Shown: positions 25,151 to 34,202 of the stretch, in pieces | How positions within the stretch are numbered: the stretch's first letter is position 1 | How the letters are laid out: every line of letters begins with the position of its first letter | Source of the DNA: Streptomyces massasporeus | GTDB taxonomy: Bacteria; Actinomycetota; Actinomycetes; Streptomycetales; Streptomycetaceae | Assembly: GCF_014648995.1 (NCBI RefSeq) | Contig: NZ_BMSE01000006.1 | Span: 62,001-126,000 of the forward strand | Reading direction: 5' to 3' | DNA: 64,000 bases | The notes under the pieces: generated by a model | Databases searched by the model: none | Told to the model about the DNA's origin: nothing | What the model saw: the letters and a program-made list of their open reading frames with translations, nothing else | Made by a program: the position numbers and the translations under genes

Positions 25151-26119
25151 ATGGGTCAGATCCTCGTGGGCACGTGTTCCTGGACCGACCGGGCCCTGGT
25201 CGGCAGCGGCTGGTACCCGCCGGGGCGGCGGGACGCCGAGGGGCGGTTACGGCACTACGCCGAGCGGTTCGGTGTGGTCGAGGTCGACGCCTCGTACTAC
25301 GCGCTGCCGGGCGAGCGGAACAGCCGGTTGTGGGCCGAGCGCACACCGGACGGGTTCGTGTTCGACGTGAAGGCGTTCTCGCTGCTCACCGGGCATCCCA
25401 CCCGGGCGGCGGTGATGCCGGACGGGTTGCGGGCCGACCACCGGGACCCGGCGGTGCTCGACAAGGTGTGGGCGCGGTTCGCGGCCGGGATCGAGCCGCT
25501 GAGGGCAGCCGGGAAGCTCGGGAGCGTGCTGTTCCAGTTCCCGCCCTGGTTCCGACCCGGGCAGCGGGCGGAGGCGTTCCTCCGGGAGTGCGCGGAGCGG
25601 ACCGAGGGCTGGCCCGTCGCCGTCGAGTTCCGGCACCCCTCCTGGTGGGAGCCGGGGCAGGACGAGGCGACCGACGCGCTGCTGACCCGGCACGGCATGG
25701 CCGCGGTCGCCGTCGACATGACGCAGACGCTGCCCTCCTCCGTCCCGCCCGTCACTCCCGTGACCGCACCCCGGCTCTCGGTGGTCCGGTTCCACGGGCG
25801 CAGCACCGCGTGGGGCACCGGCAGCAAGGAGGACCGGTTCCGGCATGCCTACGACGAGGACGAACTCGCCGAGTGGCTGCCCCGCGTGCGCCGGCTGGCC
25901 GAGCGGACCGAGCAGGTCCACGTCCTGTTCAACAACTGCTGCGGTGACGCCGCCGTCCGCGCCGCCGAGACCATGACACGGCTCCTCGACGGGGTACAGC
26001 CCGTGGCGGCGCGGCTGCCTAGGGCGCGATCCGCACCTTCCGCTCCACCGACACCTGGTCCACGTCCGACACCCGCACGGTCGTCTTCATCGTCCAGTTC
26101 CCGGGGAGCGGCAGGTTGA
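25151..26119 (+). CDS. DUF72 (YecE-like) TIM-barrel protein
   Basis: 322 aa from ATG 25151. Family blocks: ILVGTCSWTD at the N-terminus, VDASYYALPGERNSRLWAER, FDVKAFSLLTGHPTR, GSVLFQFPPWF, VEFRHPSWW and the closing HVLFNNCCGDAA. The last 40 or so residues (Ser/Arg/Pro-rich) go beyond the usual family end and are read through the antisense of the CopC-CopD gene (101-bp tail-to-tail overlap); probably non-conserved. Biochemical role of DUF72 is not known. Confidence 0.88.
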   Translation: MGQILVGTCSWTDRALVGSGWYPPGRRDAEGRLRHYAERFGVVEVDASYYALPGERNSRLWAERTPDGFVFDVKAFSLLTGHPTRAAVMPDGLRADHRDPAVLDKVWARFAAGIEPLRAAGKLGSVLFQFPPWFRPGQRAEAFLRECAERTEGWPVAVEFRHPSWWEPGQDEATDALLTRHGMAAVAVDMTQTLPSSVPPVTPVTAPRLSVVRFHGRSTAWGTGSKEDRFRHAYDEDELAEWLPRVRRLAERTEQVHVLFNNCCGDAAVRAAETMTRLLDGVQPVAARLPRARSAPSAPPTPGPRPTPARSSSSSSSRGAAG

Positions 26120-27926
26120 CGGAGTTGGTGCCCCAGTAGCCACCCTGGTCGGTGAGTTCGGCGTCGATCGGGCCGACCTTCCGGGAGGGCAGGGTGAAGG
26201 TGATGCGGACCTCGGGGACGACGACCAGACCCGTGTCGGAGCCGTAGACCACGGCCTGGATGCCGTTCTCGCCGACCCGGGCCGGATCCAGGGTGACCTG
26301 CACCGTGCCGCGTCCGGTCACGCCTCCCCCGCCCGTGTCGAAAGGCACCGTTGCCTGGGTCGTGGGCGGCAGCGCGCCCGCCGGGGCCTGCTGGGCCGCC
26401 TCGGCCTGGGCGCGGCCCGGGAGGGTTCCCGTGAGCAAGGTCGTGATCATCAGCACGACGGCGGCGACGGCGACTTCCACGAGGACGGACCGGCGCAGCA
26501 GGCGCCGGGTCTCCTGACCCGCGTCGGACGCGGGGGGCTCCTCGGCCGATGCGCCGGGCGTCTCGGAGTCCCGGGGCTCCCGGGGTTCGTCGGATTCCCG
26601 GGCTTGCTCGGGTTCCTGGAGCTCCTCGGGTTCCTGGTGGAGTGCGGGTGCGCCGACCGGCTGCGGAACCCGCTCGTGGACGGCGGCCCGGGTGACGGCC
26701 GCCGGTGCCGCGATCCGCCGCGTCCAGCGCCGCGAGTACCCCGCCACCAGCAACAGCACGAACACACCCGCGAGTTTGGCGAGCAGCAGACGGCCGTACG
26801 ACGTGCCGGTCAGCGCGGAGAGGGAGCCGAGGCCGCGCCAGGACTGGTAGAGGCCCGTGACGGCCAGGACGATCACCGAGGCGAAGGCGATCCGCGAGAA
26901 GCGGGGCACGACCTCCAGCAGGTCGTCGCCGGCCGAGCGGCGCAGGGTCAGCAGCAGCGCCACGAGGCCGCCGAGCCAGACGCCGGTCGCCAGCAGGTGC
27001 AGCACGGACGACGCCATCGCCAGCGGCACCTGGATCCCGGCGGAGGCGTGCTCGGCCGCCGCCCAGGTCAGGGCCAGGGCCGCGGCCAGCGCCGTGCCGA
27101 TCGCCAGGGCGGCGGGCCGCTCCTCGGGGCCACGGCGCCTGGACAGCCGGATCAGGAAGACGGCGGTCAGCAGGAGGACGACCAGCCGGGCGAGCAGGGC
27201 CTCGCCCGGGCGGCCGGTCAGCGTGCGGCCGAGGGCGGCGGAGTCGAAGGCGGCGGCCGGGCCCGTGCCCGTCTCGTAGGGGGCGCGCAGCAGGAGCAGG
27301 ACGGCCGTCGAGCCCAGCAGCGTCCACCAGGCGGCCACCAGCGGCCTGCGCAGGGGGGACGTGTCCCCGGGCCGGCACAGCAGCGCGAACGCGGCCAGGC
27401 CGACGAGCAGCGCGGCGGCGAGGTAGGCGAGGTAGCGGGCGGCGTCGTGGAGGCCACCGGTGAGCGGGTCCTCGACGGGGCCCGTGTCGATCTGCCCCGT
27501 GGTCGCGGACGGTTTCCCCACGGAGAAGCTGAAGGCGCCGGAGACGGGGTGGCTGTCGGCGGAGACGACGCGCCAGGCCACCGTGTACGTGCCCTGGGCG
27601 AGCTTGCCGGGCAGCCCGACCCGGGCCGTGTCGGAGCGGCCGTCCGCGTGCGTGGCCTCGTCGGTGTGGACCCGCCGCTGGTCGGGGCCGAAGACCCGGA
27701 AGGAGTCGTCGAGCAGGCCCACGGACTCGGTGAAGGTCAGGGTGACGTGGCGGGGGGCCTGCTTGACGACGGATCCGTCGTCGGGGTCGGTGTCGCGGAG
27801 GGCGGCGTGGGCGGAGGCGGGGGCTGCTCCGGCGAGGAGCAGTACCAGCACGGTGCCGAGCAGCACCAAGGCTTGGAATCGCCGGGGATGTCCGACATTG
27901 CGATCCTCGTTCCGCCGTTGGTCCAC
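26019..27926 (-). CDS. CopC-CopD copper-resistance fusion protein
   Basis: 635 aa. Signal peptide (about 1-40, ending ASAHA so that the mature protein begins with the copper-ligand His), CopC domain (to about 130, SADSHPVSGAFSF), eight membrane helices of CopD type (about 155-420) and, after a variable acidic linker, a final helix (about 485-505) with a C-terminal extracellular FixH/YtkA-like domain (VTLDPARVGENGIQAVVYG). YcnJ-like proteins import or handle copper at the membrane. The linker at about 430-475 is Glu/Pro-rich and repetitive. Confidence 0.9.
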   Translation of the reverse strand: MDQRRNEDRNVGHPRRFQALVLLGTVLVLLLAGAAPASAHAALRDTDPDDGSVVKQAPRHVTLTFTESVGLLDDSFRVFGPDQRRVHTDEATHADGRSDTARVGLPGKLAQGTYTVAWRVVSADSHPVSGAFSFSVGKPSATTGQIDTGPVEDPLTGGLHDAARYLAYLAAALLVGLAAFALLCRPGDTSPLRRPLVAAWWTLLGSTAVLLLLRAPYETGTGPAAAFDSAALGRTLTGRPGEALLARLVVLLLTAVFLIRLSRRRGPEERPAALAIGTALAAALALTWAAAEHASAGIQVPLAMASSVLHLLATGVWLGGLVALLLTLRRSAGDDLLEVVPRFSRIAFASVIVLAVTGLYQSWRGLGSLSALTGTSYGRLLLAKLAGVFVLLLVAGYSRRWTRRIAAPAAVTRAAVHERVPQPVGAPALHQEPEELQEPEQARESDEPREPRDSETPGASAEEPPASDAGQETRRLLRRSVLVEVAVAAVVLMITTLLTGTLPGRAQAEAAQQAPAGALPPTTQATVPFDTGGGGVTGRGTVQVTLDPARVGENGIQAVVYGSDTGLVVVPEVRITFTLPSRKVGPIDAELTDQGGYWGTNSVNLPLPGNWTMKTTVRVSDVDQVSVERKVRIAP

Positions 27927-28047
27927 GTGGGTCTCCGGGGTCGGGCTGTACGGCTACGAGTGAAGTACGGACCGGATCGGTGTAGTGCTCACCGGGCTCG
28001 AGAGATCTCGTGCTCAGCGCGCTGGAAGGGTGCAGTACTCACCGGGT

Positions 28048-28527
28048 TCAGGAGCCGGGCCTGCACAGCCCCGCGATCTCGTCGGCCACCGCCGGATAGC
28101 GGGCCGTCAGCTCCGCGGCGTCCCCGTGCTCATAACCGTCGAACGTGAAGCCGGGCGCCATCGTGCAGCCGAACAGGGTCCACTGCCCGGCCCCGCGCAC
28201 CCTGCCGCCCATCCACGTGCCCGCCGGGACCGTGAACTGGACGTGCTGGCCGTCGAGGATGTCCGGCCCGAGGACCACCGTCCTCGTGCTGCCGTCCGGG
28301 GCGAGCAGAAGGAGCTCCAGGGGGTCGCCCCGGTAGAAGTGCCAGATCTCGTCCGTCGGCAGGCGGTGGAGGGCGGAGAAGTCGCCCGCTGTCAGGAGCG
28401 CGACGATCGCCGTGCCCTCCGGCCTGCCGTCGGGGCGTTCGGGACCGGCCCAGGTCTGGCGGAACAGGCCGCCCTCGCGCGGGATCGGTTCGAGGCCGTA
28501 GTGGGCGATGAGGTCCTCTGGGGTCAC
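28048..28527 (-). CDS. Cupin (DUF985) protein
   Basis: 159 aa from the GTG at 28527, which overlaps the acetyltransferase stop (GTGA). Motifs LIAHYGLEPIPREGGLFRQT, FSALHRLPTDEIWHFYRGDP and the late CTMAPGFTFDGYE are typical of the DUF985 cupin group. Single-domain beta-barrel, enzyme activity unknown. Last gene of the run starting with the penicillin-acylase-type hydrolase. Confidence 0.88.
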   Translation of the reverse strand: MTPEDLIAHYGLEPIPREGGLFRQTWAGPERPDGRPEGTAIVALLTAGDFSALHRLPTDEIWHFYRGDPLELLLLAPDGSTRTVVLGPDILDGQHVQFTVPAGTWMGGRVRGAGQWTLFGCTMAPGFTFDGYEHGDAAELTARYPAVADEIAGLCRPGS

Positions 28528-29132
28528 GCGGGGAACAGTATCTCCCGGTCGAGGAAGGCGAGCTGGGCCTTCTTCTCCGGCAGGTACACGTCCGGGAGGT
28601 CGATCTCCGGCAGCACCACCACCGGCCCGGCGGCGAAACCGAGCTTGAGGAAACGGGCGACGGCCTTCTCGTTGCGCACGTCCGGGTCGACCACGACCCG
28701 TCGACGGTCCAGGCCGAGCAGGACGTATCCGGCGATGGCCGCCACCAGCCGCGCGGTCCATCCGGGTCGGGCGCCGCCCGGTCCGGCGGGGGCGAGGAGC
28801 AGGTGGACGCCGATGTCGCCGGGGCGGACGTCGTAGCACTCGCTCACCCGGTCGGCCTCCGGCTCGTAGGTCTGGAGGAGCGCGACCGGTTCGCCGTCCC
28901 GGACGACGAGGTGGGCGTGGTGGGTGTCGAGCGTGGCCATGTGGGCGTAGATACCGGCGACCTGCTGTTCGGTCAGTTCGGTCATGCCCCAGAAGGCGGC
29001 CCGGTCCTCACGGACCCACTGGTGGATCACCGCGGAGTCGGCCCCGGGGTCGAGCGGCAGGACGCGGACGGTGCCGAAGCCGTCGATCACCTGCGTGTGG
29101 ACGGGCGTGCGGGAGGCGTACGGGTCAGACAT
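28524..29132 (-). CDS. GNAT acetyltransferase of the siderophore (IucB/MbtK-like) type
   Basis: 202 aa. VHQWV-type start of the IucB/RhbD group (VIHQWVREDRAAFWGM), HHAHLVVRDGEPVALLQTYE, then DIGVHLLLAPAG and RVVVDPDVRNEKAVARFLKL, the acetyl-CoA loop. In this group the substrate is an N-hydroxylated lysine or ornithine-derived amine during hydroxamate siderophore assembly, which fits the iron box at the head of the cluster. No siderophore synthetase is in the window, so the exact substrate is inference. Overlaps the hydrolase by 8 bp. Confidence 0.82.
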   Translation of the reverse strand: MSDPYASRTPVHTQVIDGFGTVRVLPLDPGADSAVIHQWVREDRAAFWGMTELTEQQVAGIYAHMATLDTHHAHLVVRDGEPVALLQTYEPEADRVSECYDVRPGDIGVHLLLAPAGPGGARPGWTARLVAAIAGYVLLGLDRRRVVVDPDVRNEKAVARFLKLGFAAGPVVVLPEIDLPDVYLPEKKAQLAFLDREILFPA

Positions 29133-31329
29133 CGGTTTCCTTCTTCAGCCGGGTCCAGTCGGTGACGACCGGGACGAGGTCTCCCGCGAGCCAGAGCGGC
29201 AGCTGGTCGCGGTGGTGGGGCGAGCCGGGGACGCCCGAGGCGCCGAGCGGGACCACCCAGCGGCTGTCCTCGCGCCGGGCCAGATCCCAGACGTAGCGGG
29301 CGGCCGGGCCCCGGGCGGCGCGGTCGGTGAGGCCCGGCACGCCGGAGGTGCACAGCACGCAGTCGTGGTCGCCGGACAGCCCCGGCTCGTCGTACGGCTG
29401 CTCCGGCTCAAGGTCCCGCCAGGGGGCGAGGCGGTGGGTGTCACCCCAGACACCGGCCGGCGGGCGCAGGGCCACCTCCTCGACGGCGGCACGGACGGCC
29501 GCCGGGCGGTCGATTCCGTACAGGTCCTCGGCCCGCAGCAGGTGTTCGAGGGCGAAGCCGACCCGGGGGGTGAGGGCGAGCCAGGGCTGGAACACCTCCG
29601 GGTACGCCGGCGGTGTGGTGAGCGCGGCGAACGCCGGGTGCGCCGCGAGCCGCCGTACGACCGCTCCGCGCACGGCCGCGTAGAGGGCCGCGTCGGCGCT
29701 GCCGGCGTCCATGCGGCGGTCCCAGCCGCGGAGTCGGTCCCGGAGGGCGGCGGCCTCGGGGGTGAGGTCGTCGAGGGTGTCGAGGTGGTCCAGGAGGGGT
29801 GAGGCGGAGGCCAGATGGGTGTCCGTGTGGAGGGCGGGCATGTCGGCGGCGGACCAGCGCTCCTTGCCCGCGAGCAGCGCTGCGATGCGGTCGGCGCGGT
29901 GCGGCGGGGCGAACTCGACGCCGAGGGGTTCGGCCGGGCCGCGCTGGTTGGCCATGACGGCGACGCCGTCGGTGAGCCCGACGCGCGGCGGCACATGCCA
30001 GCCCTGCCATGCGTGGCCGGGCTCCCAGGCGGGCACCACCCGGAGGGAATTGGCCTCGGCGCGCACCGGCACGCGCCCGGCCACGCGGTGCAGGACACCG
30101 CCCTCGGTGTCGGCCGCCTGGACGACGTTGACCGGCTCGGCCCAGCGGTCGAAGGCCCGGTCCACATCGGCCACCCGGCGGGCCCGCAGCAACGGCAGCA
30201 GCGCGCCGAAGCCGAGGTCGCCGGTGACGCGGGGCGGGTAGCGCAGGCTGATGGCCACGGGCGGGGCGAGGGCGGCGGCGGGATCTGCGGGAACGACGGG
30301 ATCTGTGGGATCGACGGAATCGGCGGGATCTGCGGGAACGACGGAATCGGCGGGATCTGCGGGATCGACCCGCCCTCCGTCGTACGCCAGGTCCGTCGGA
30401 TCGCCGTCGATGCCCTCGGGGCCGCCGATGATCACCGGGCCCCGGCCGGTCTCGATGACCTCGACCTCGACCGGCTCCTCGCCCGCCACCTCGATCGTCT
30501 CCGTGTGCCGGGAGGCCCGCCGCCAGACCCCGTCCGGGCCGAGGGCCTCCACCCCGGCGCCGGTGCGCCGCAGCCGCTCCCGGTAGAGGTCCTGGTAGTC
30601 GGCCATGGCGTTGGTGATGGCCCAGGCGACCGAGCCGGTGTGCCCGAAGTGGGCGATGCCGGGGACGCCGGGGACGGCCAGGCCCACGACGTCGAACTCG
30701 GGGCAGGACAGGTGGATCTGCTGGTAGACGCCCGGGTCCTCGATCCAGCGGTGGGGGTCGCCGGCGATGACCGCCTGCCCGGTGACCGTCCGCTCACCGC
30801 CGACCAGCCAGCCGTTGCTGCCGGAGGTGCCGGGGCCGTCGGTGGCGAAGAGGCCGATGGCGTCCGCGTCCAGGTGCGCGGCGACCTGCTCGCGCCAGAG
30901 CTTGGCCGGGAACCCGGCGAAGAGGATGTGGGTGGCGAGCCAGACGCCGAGCGGGGTCCAGGGTTCCCAGCGGCCCGGGGCGAGACCGGTGCGGGCGAAC
31001 TCGGGGGCGGTGCTGTCGGCCAGGCCCTCGTTGACCCCGTCGACGTACGCGCGCACCCACCGCGCCGTCCCGGGGTCCCCTCTCTCCAGGTCCGCGAAGC
31101 AGCGTCTCGCGGTGTCGTCGACTCTGGCCCGTCTCGCGAACCGGTCCCAGGCCAGGGCGCCGGCGCCGAGGAAGGACGCCGAGGTGCCCTGCGCCCGGTG
31201 GCGCTCGATCTCCAGCTGCCAGGCCCGGTCGCGGGCGGTGACGAGGCCCTGCGCATGGGCGAGTTCGGCCGCGCTGCCCGCGCGCAGATGCGGAATGCCC
31301 CAGGCGTCACGGTAGATCTCGGTGGCCAC
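29125..31329 (-). CDS. Penicillin-acylase-type Ntn hydrolase
   Basis: 734 aa. N-terminal IYRDAWGIPHLRAGSAAELA is the alpha-chain start. The probable autocatalytic nucleophile is Ser171 in GTSGSNGWLVGG, followed by AVIAGDPHRWIEDPG and FGHTGSVAWAITN. No signal peptide, unlike secreted acylases. Residues about 323-355 are a low-complexity insert of DPADPADSVVPADP-type repeats. Divergent from the siderophore-interacting protein with an iron box just upstream of its start, so it may cleave an amide or acyl group of a siderophore precursor; that role is inference. Confidence 0.88.
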   Translation of the reverse strand: MATEIYRDAWGIPHLRAGSAAELAHAQGLVTARDRAWQLEIERHRAQGTSASFLGAGALAWDRFARRARVDDTARRCFADLERGDPGTARWVRAYVDGVNEGLADSTAPEFARTGLAPGRWEPWTPLGVWLATHILFAGFPAKLWREQVAAHLDADAIGLFATDGPGTSGSNGWLVGGERTVTGQAVIAGDPHRWIEDPGVYQQIHLSCPEFDVVGLAVPGVPGIAHFGHTGSVAWAITNAMADYQDLYRERLRRTGAGVEALGPDGVWRRASRHTETIEVAGEEPVEVEVIETGRGPVIIGGPEGIDGDPTDLAYDGGRVDPADPADSVVPADPADSVDPTDPVVPADPAAALAPPVAISLRYPPRVTGDLGFGALLPLLRARRVADVDRAFDRWAEPVNVVQAADTEGGVLHRVAGRVPVRAEANSLRVVPAWEPGHAWQGWHVPPRVGLTDGVAVMANQRGPAEPLGVEFAPPHRADRIAALLAGKERWSAADMPALHTDTHLASASPLLDHLDTLDDLTPEAAALRDRLRGWDRRMDAGSADAALYAAVRGAVVRRLAAHPAFAALTTPPAYPEVFQPWLALTPRVGFALEHLLRAEDLYGIDRPAAVRAAVEEVALRPPAGVWGDTHRLAPWRDLEPEQPYDEPGLSGDHDCVLCTSGVPGLTDRAARGPAARYVWDLARREDSRWVVPLGASGVPGSPHHRDQLPLWLAGDLVPVVTDWTRLKKETDV

Positions 31330-31348
31330 GCTGTGCCCCCTCTTTTCT

Positions 31349-31367
31349 TTAGGTTAGGCTTGCCTAA
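31349..31367. promoter_or_regulatory. Iron box (DmdR/IdeR/DtxR-type operator)
   Basis: TTAGGTTAGGCTTGCCTAA matches the actinobacterial iron-box consensus at almost every position. It lies in the 82-bp gap between the hydrolase start (31329) and the siderophore-interacting protein start (31412), so a single site can repress both directions when iron is plentiful. Confidence 0.9.
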
Positions 31368-31411
31368 GTCAAAGCTGTGGCCGGAATCGTACGCGAAGGG
31401 GCGGAAAAGCG

Positions 31412-32134
31412 ATGGGGCAGGGGCGGGGTTGGGAGGGCGCGGTCCTCAAACTGATGCGCGGCAAGGACTTCGAGTTCACGGTGACGGACGTCGAGGAGGT
31501 CACCCCGGACTACCGGCGGCTGCGCTTCACCGACGGCGGTCTGCTGGCCGCCACCGGAGTGCACCCCACGATGTGGGTACGGCTGTGGTTCGACAACGCG
31601 GGCAAGCCGCACCAGCGGGCCTACACCCTGGTCGACCCGGACGCCGGGGCCGGCACCTTCGGCCTGGAGTTCGCCCTGCACGAGGGGTGCGCCAGCGACT
31701 GGGCCAGGGCGGCGAAGCCGGGCGACACCATCGAGGCGACCGTCCAGGGCACCGGCTTCGACCACCCGGACCCCGCGCCCTCGCACGTCTTCGCCGTCGG
31801 CGACCCGGCCTCGCTGCCGGCCATCAACTCCCTCCTGGACGCCCTGGGTTCCGCCCCGGCCACCGTCTGGTTCGAGGGCGGCGACGACGGCCTGCCGTTC
31901 CGCACCGACCCGGACCGGCACGAGCTGCGCAAGGTGCCGCGCCAGGACTCCGGCGCCCACCTGGTCGACCGCGTGAAGTCGGACCTGCCCGCCCTGCTCC
32001 AGGGCACGGCCGACCCCTACGTCTGGATCGCCTGCGACACGGTGACGACCCGGGCCCTGACGGCGTACGTCCGCAAGGAACTGGGCCTGCCCAAGCAGCG
32101 GGTGCACGCGCTGGGCTACTGGCGGGCCACCTGA
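31412..32134 (+). CDS. Siderophore-interacting protein (FAD-dependent ferric reductase)
   Basis: 240 aa. FAD-binding N-terminal half with PDYRRLRFTD and QRAYTLVDPDAG (R-x-Y-T flavin motif), then a C-terminal NAD(P)H-binding half with VFAVGDPASLPAINSLLDAL. These cytoplasmic enzymes release iron from ferric siderophores. Iron control is indicated by the box upstream. The preferred start could be a few codons downstream; ATG 31412 is the first with GGGG upstream. Confidence 0.92.
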   Translation: MGQGRGWEGAVLKLMRGKDFEFTVTDVEEVTPDYRRLRFTDGGLLAATGVHPTMWVRLWFDNAGKPHQRAYTLVDPDAGAGTFGLEFALHEGCASDWARAAKPGDTIEATVQGTGFDHPDPAPSHVFAVGDPASLPAINSLLDALGSAPATVWFEGGDDGLPFRTDPDRHELRKVPRQDSGAHLVDRVKSDLPALLQGTADPYVWIACDTVTTRALTAYVRKELGLPKQRVHALGYWRAT

Positions 32135-32170
32135 GCAGCGGGCGGGCCCGCCCCGGGGGATGATCGGGGC

Positions 32171-32764
32171 ATGGACGTCACTCTTCACCTCGCTCAGGAT
32201 CCCGAGGCCGACGCGCTGCTCGGCCGCAGCCCGCTCGCCGCGCTGGTCGGCATGCTGCTGGACCAGCAGGTCCCCATGGAGTGGGCGTTCAAGGGCCCGG
32301 CGACGATCGCCCAGCGGCTCGGCAGGGACGACCTGGACGCGCACGAGATCGCCGCGCACGAGCCGGAGGCGTTCGCCGCGCTGCTCTCGCAGAAGCCTGC
32401 GGTGCACCGCTACCCGGGCTCCATGGCCAAGCGGATCCAGCAGCTGTGCCAGTACCTCGTCGAGCACTACGACGGTGACGCCGAGGCCGTCTGGAAGGAC
32501 GTCGCCACCGGCAAGGACCTGCTGAAGCGGCTCGCGGAACTGCCCGGCTTCGGCAAGCAGAAGGCCCAGATCTTCCTCGCCCTGCTCGGCAAGCAGCTCG
32601 GGGTCCGGCCCACGGGCTGGCGGGAGGCGGCGGGCTCCTACGGCGACCCGGACTCGTTCCGCTCGGTCGCCGACATCACCGGACCCGAGTCCCTGGTCAA
32701 GGTCAGGGCGCACAAGCAGGAGATGAAGGCGGCGGCCAAGGCGGCGAAGGCCTCCGGAGCCTAG
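32171..32764 (+). CDS. HhH-GPD family DNA glycosylase-like protein
   Basis: 197 aa. LVGMLLDQQVPMEWAFKGPA and the helix-hairpin-helix LAELPGFGKQKAQIFLALLG identify the HhH-GPD base-excision superfamily. The catalytic Asp usually found about 20 residues beyond the hairpin is not obvious, and Arg/Lys-rich helices end the protein. A Streptomyces-conserved variant; lesion specificity unknown. Confidence 0.85.
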   Translation: MDVTLHLAQDPEADALLGRSPLAALVGMLLDQQVPMEWAFKGPATIAQRLGRDDLDAHEIAAHEPEAFAALLSQKPAVHRYPGSMAKRIQQLCQYLVEHYDGDAEAVWKDVATGKDLLKRLAELPGFGKQKAQIFLALLGKQLGVRPTGWREAAGSYGDPDSFRSVADITGPESLVKVRAHKQEMKAAAKAAKASGA

Positions 32765-32791
32765 GCCGTGACCGCCGGGCCGTGACCGCTC

Positions 32792-32979
32792 GGCCTGTTT
32801 GCTCGGCCCTGTCTGCTCGGCCTGTTTGCACGGCCCTGTCTGCTCGGCCCTGCCCGCTTGGCCTGTCTGCTCGGCCCTGTCCGCACGGCCTATTTGCTCG
32901 GCCCTGTCCGCACGGCCTGTTTGCACGGCCCTGTCCGCACGGCCTGTTTGCACGGCCCTGTCCGCACGGCCCTGTCCGT
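32792..32979. repeat. GGCC(C)TGTxxGCxC minisatellite
   Basis: About fourteen tandem copies of alternating 13-bp (GGCCTGTTTGCAC) and 14-bp (GGCCCTGTCCGCAC) units, with TC/AC variants at the ends. Immediately downstream of the HhH-GPD gene (28 bp after its stop). Non-coding as far as I can tell: both strands are open in places but only as low-complexity repeats. Confidence 0.88.
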
Positions 32980-33050
32980 GGCCTGGCGCCCGTCGTCCGC
33001 CTGGCCCGGCCCGGGTGGCGAGCCCCTCGGGCCGGGGCCGAGCATGAACC

Positions 33051-33422
33051 ATGGCCGAGCCACCGAGCGGCTCCCCCCGGGGCCGGGAGCACGACACCGA
33101 CCGCGACCGCGCGCCCCTGGGCCTGGAACCCCCTGTCCGGCAGGGTCCGGGCCCGAACGGCCCCCACTCCCGTGACCAGCACGAACGGCACGGCCACACG
33201 CCGCCCGTGCCTCCGGACCACTGGCCGTACGACCCGCAGGCGCCCCGGGCCGCCGACCCCCGTGAACGGACCGCACGGCCCGGCCCGCAGGACCCCTGGC
33301 CTTCGGACCCGCACGGCCCGGAGCCCTCCGCGGAGAACCACCGCGACCCGGACACCGGCATGGGCCGGGCGGGCGGATCTCGCAGCCGCCGGGATGAACG
33401 GCGTGGCCGCGGCGGGGAGTGA
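33051..33422 (+). CDS. Hypothetical low-complexity hydrophilic protein
   Basis: 123 aa, rich in Pro, Arg, Asp, His and Gly (DQHERHGHTPPVPPDHWPYD). No domain, membrane segment or signal peptide. It may be a disordered protein or an artefact of high GC; support is its position 6 bp before a secreted protein gene on the same strand. Confidence 0.4.
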   Translation: MAEPPSGSPRGREHDTDRDRAPLGLEPPVRQGPGPNGPHSRDQHERHGHTPPVPPDHWPYDPQAPRAADPRERTARPGPQDPWPSDPHGPEPSAENHRDPDTGMGRAGGSRSRRDERRGRGGE

Positions 33423-33428
33423 CCTCCC

Positions 33429-33767
33429 GTGACCCCCGCACCGCAGCCGGTCCCCCGCAGCCCGCGTCGACACGCCTGGCTGCGGGTGCTCGTCCTGCTG
33501 CTCGCCCTGCTCGTGCCGGGCGCGCACGCGGAAGCCCACACGGGGTGGACGGCGGGTGTCTCCGGTGAGAGCACCAGCGTCGAGTGCGACCTCCTCGACA
33601 CCGCCCTGCGCCCACCGGCCCGGACCGCCCGCCGCACCGCCGTCCCGCTGAGCCCGGCCCCGCTCCCGAGCCCCGGGCCGCTTTCCACCGCACAGCGCCC
33701 GGTTCCCGTACCGCCGAGCCCGCGGCTCGACCCTCGCCCCCTGCGTTCCGAGGTCCTGCGCTGCTGA
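33429..33767 (+). CDS. Small secreted hypothetical protein
   Basis: 112 aa. N-terminal signal peptide (RRHAWLRVLVLLLALLVPGA, cut near AHA/EAH), then a mature Pro/Arg/Ser-rich chain with only two cysteines (SVECDLL and the C-terminal Cys). GTG start with CCTCCC-type purine complement weak. No family recognised; part of a three-gene plus-strand run (33051-33979). Confidence 0.55.
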   Translation: MTPAPQPVPRSPRRHAWLRVLVLLLALLVPGAHAEAHTGWTAGVSGESTSVECDLLDTALRPPARTARRTAVPLSPAPLPSPGPLSTAQRPVPVPPSPRLDPRPLRSEVLRC

Positions 33768-33841
33768 CAGGACCGGCCCCCGCCCCGGTCCGTCCGTCCC
33801 GCACGGAACCAGCACGACGAGGAACGACGAGGAACCCAGCC

Positions 33842-33979
33842 ATGCTTCAAGACCCGTACGCCGTCCTGCGCGCCCTCCTGCGCGCGGAGGCCGCCCGCAG
33901 CACTCCCAAGCCCCACCCCGGTCCCGACACGCGGAAGCCGCAGCAGCCCCCGAAGGGAGGGAGAGGGGACCGCGGCTGA
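33842..33979 (+). CDS. Very small hypothetical protein
   Basis: 45 aa, ATG at 33842 preceded by GACGAGGAAC at acceptable spacing. MLQDPYAVLRALLRAEAARS forms a helix, then a Lys/Pro/Gly-rich tail. It could be a small regulator or spurious. Confidence 0.4.
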   Translation: MLQDPYAVLRALLRAEAARSTPKPHPGPDTRKPQQPPKGGRGDRG

Positions 33980-34202
33980 CAACACACACCCGGCGGAGGC
34001 ACACCGACGCCTCCGCCGGTCTGAAGAATTCGAGGTCTTGAGGGCTAGGGCGGCCTGAGGCCCCCGCCGCCTGAGCACTCGGACGGCCTGAGGACCCGGC
34101 GACCCGGCGCCCCGGGGAATCCGAGGCTTGAGGGCTTGGGCGACCGGAGGACCCGCCGGCCTGACGCCACCGCCGACCTGAGGCTCCGCCGGCCTGAGAG
34201 CT

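Noticed and set aside
32792..32979. CRISPR array or replication-origin iterons
   Set aside because: Units are 13/14 bp, directly adjacent, without spacers, and no replication protein or cas gene is near.
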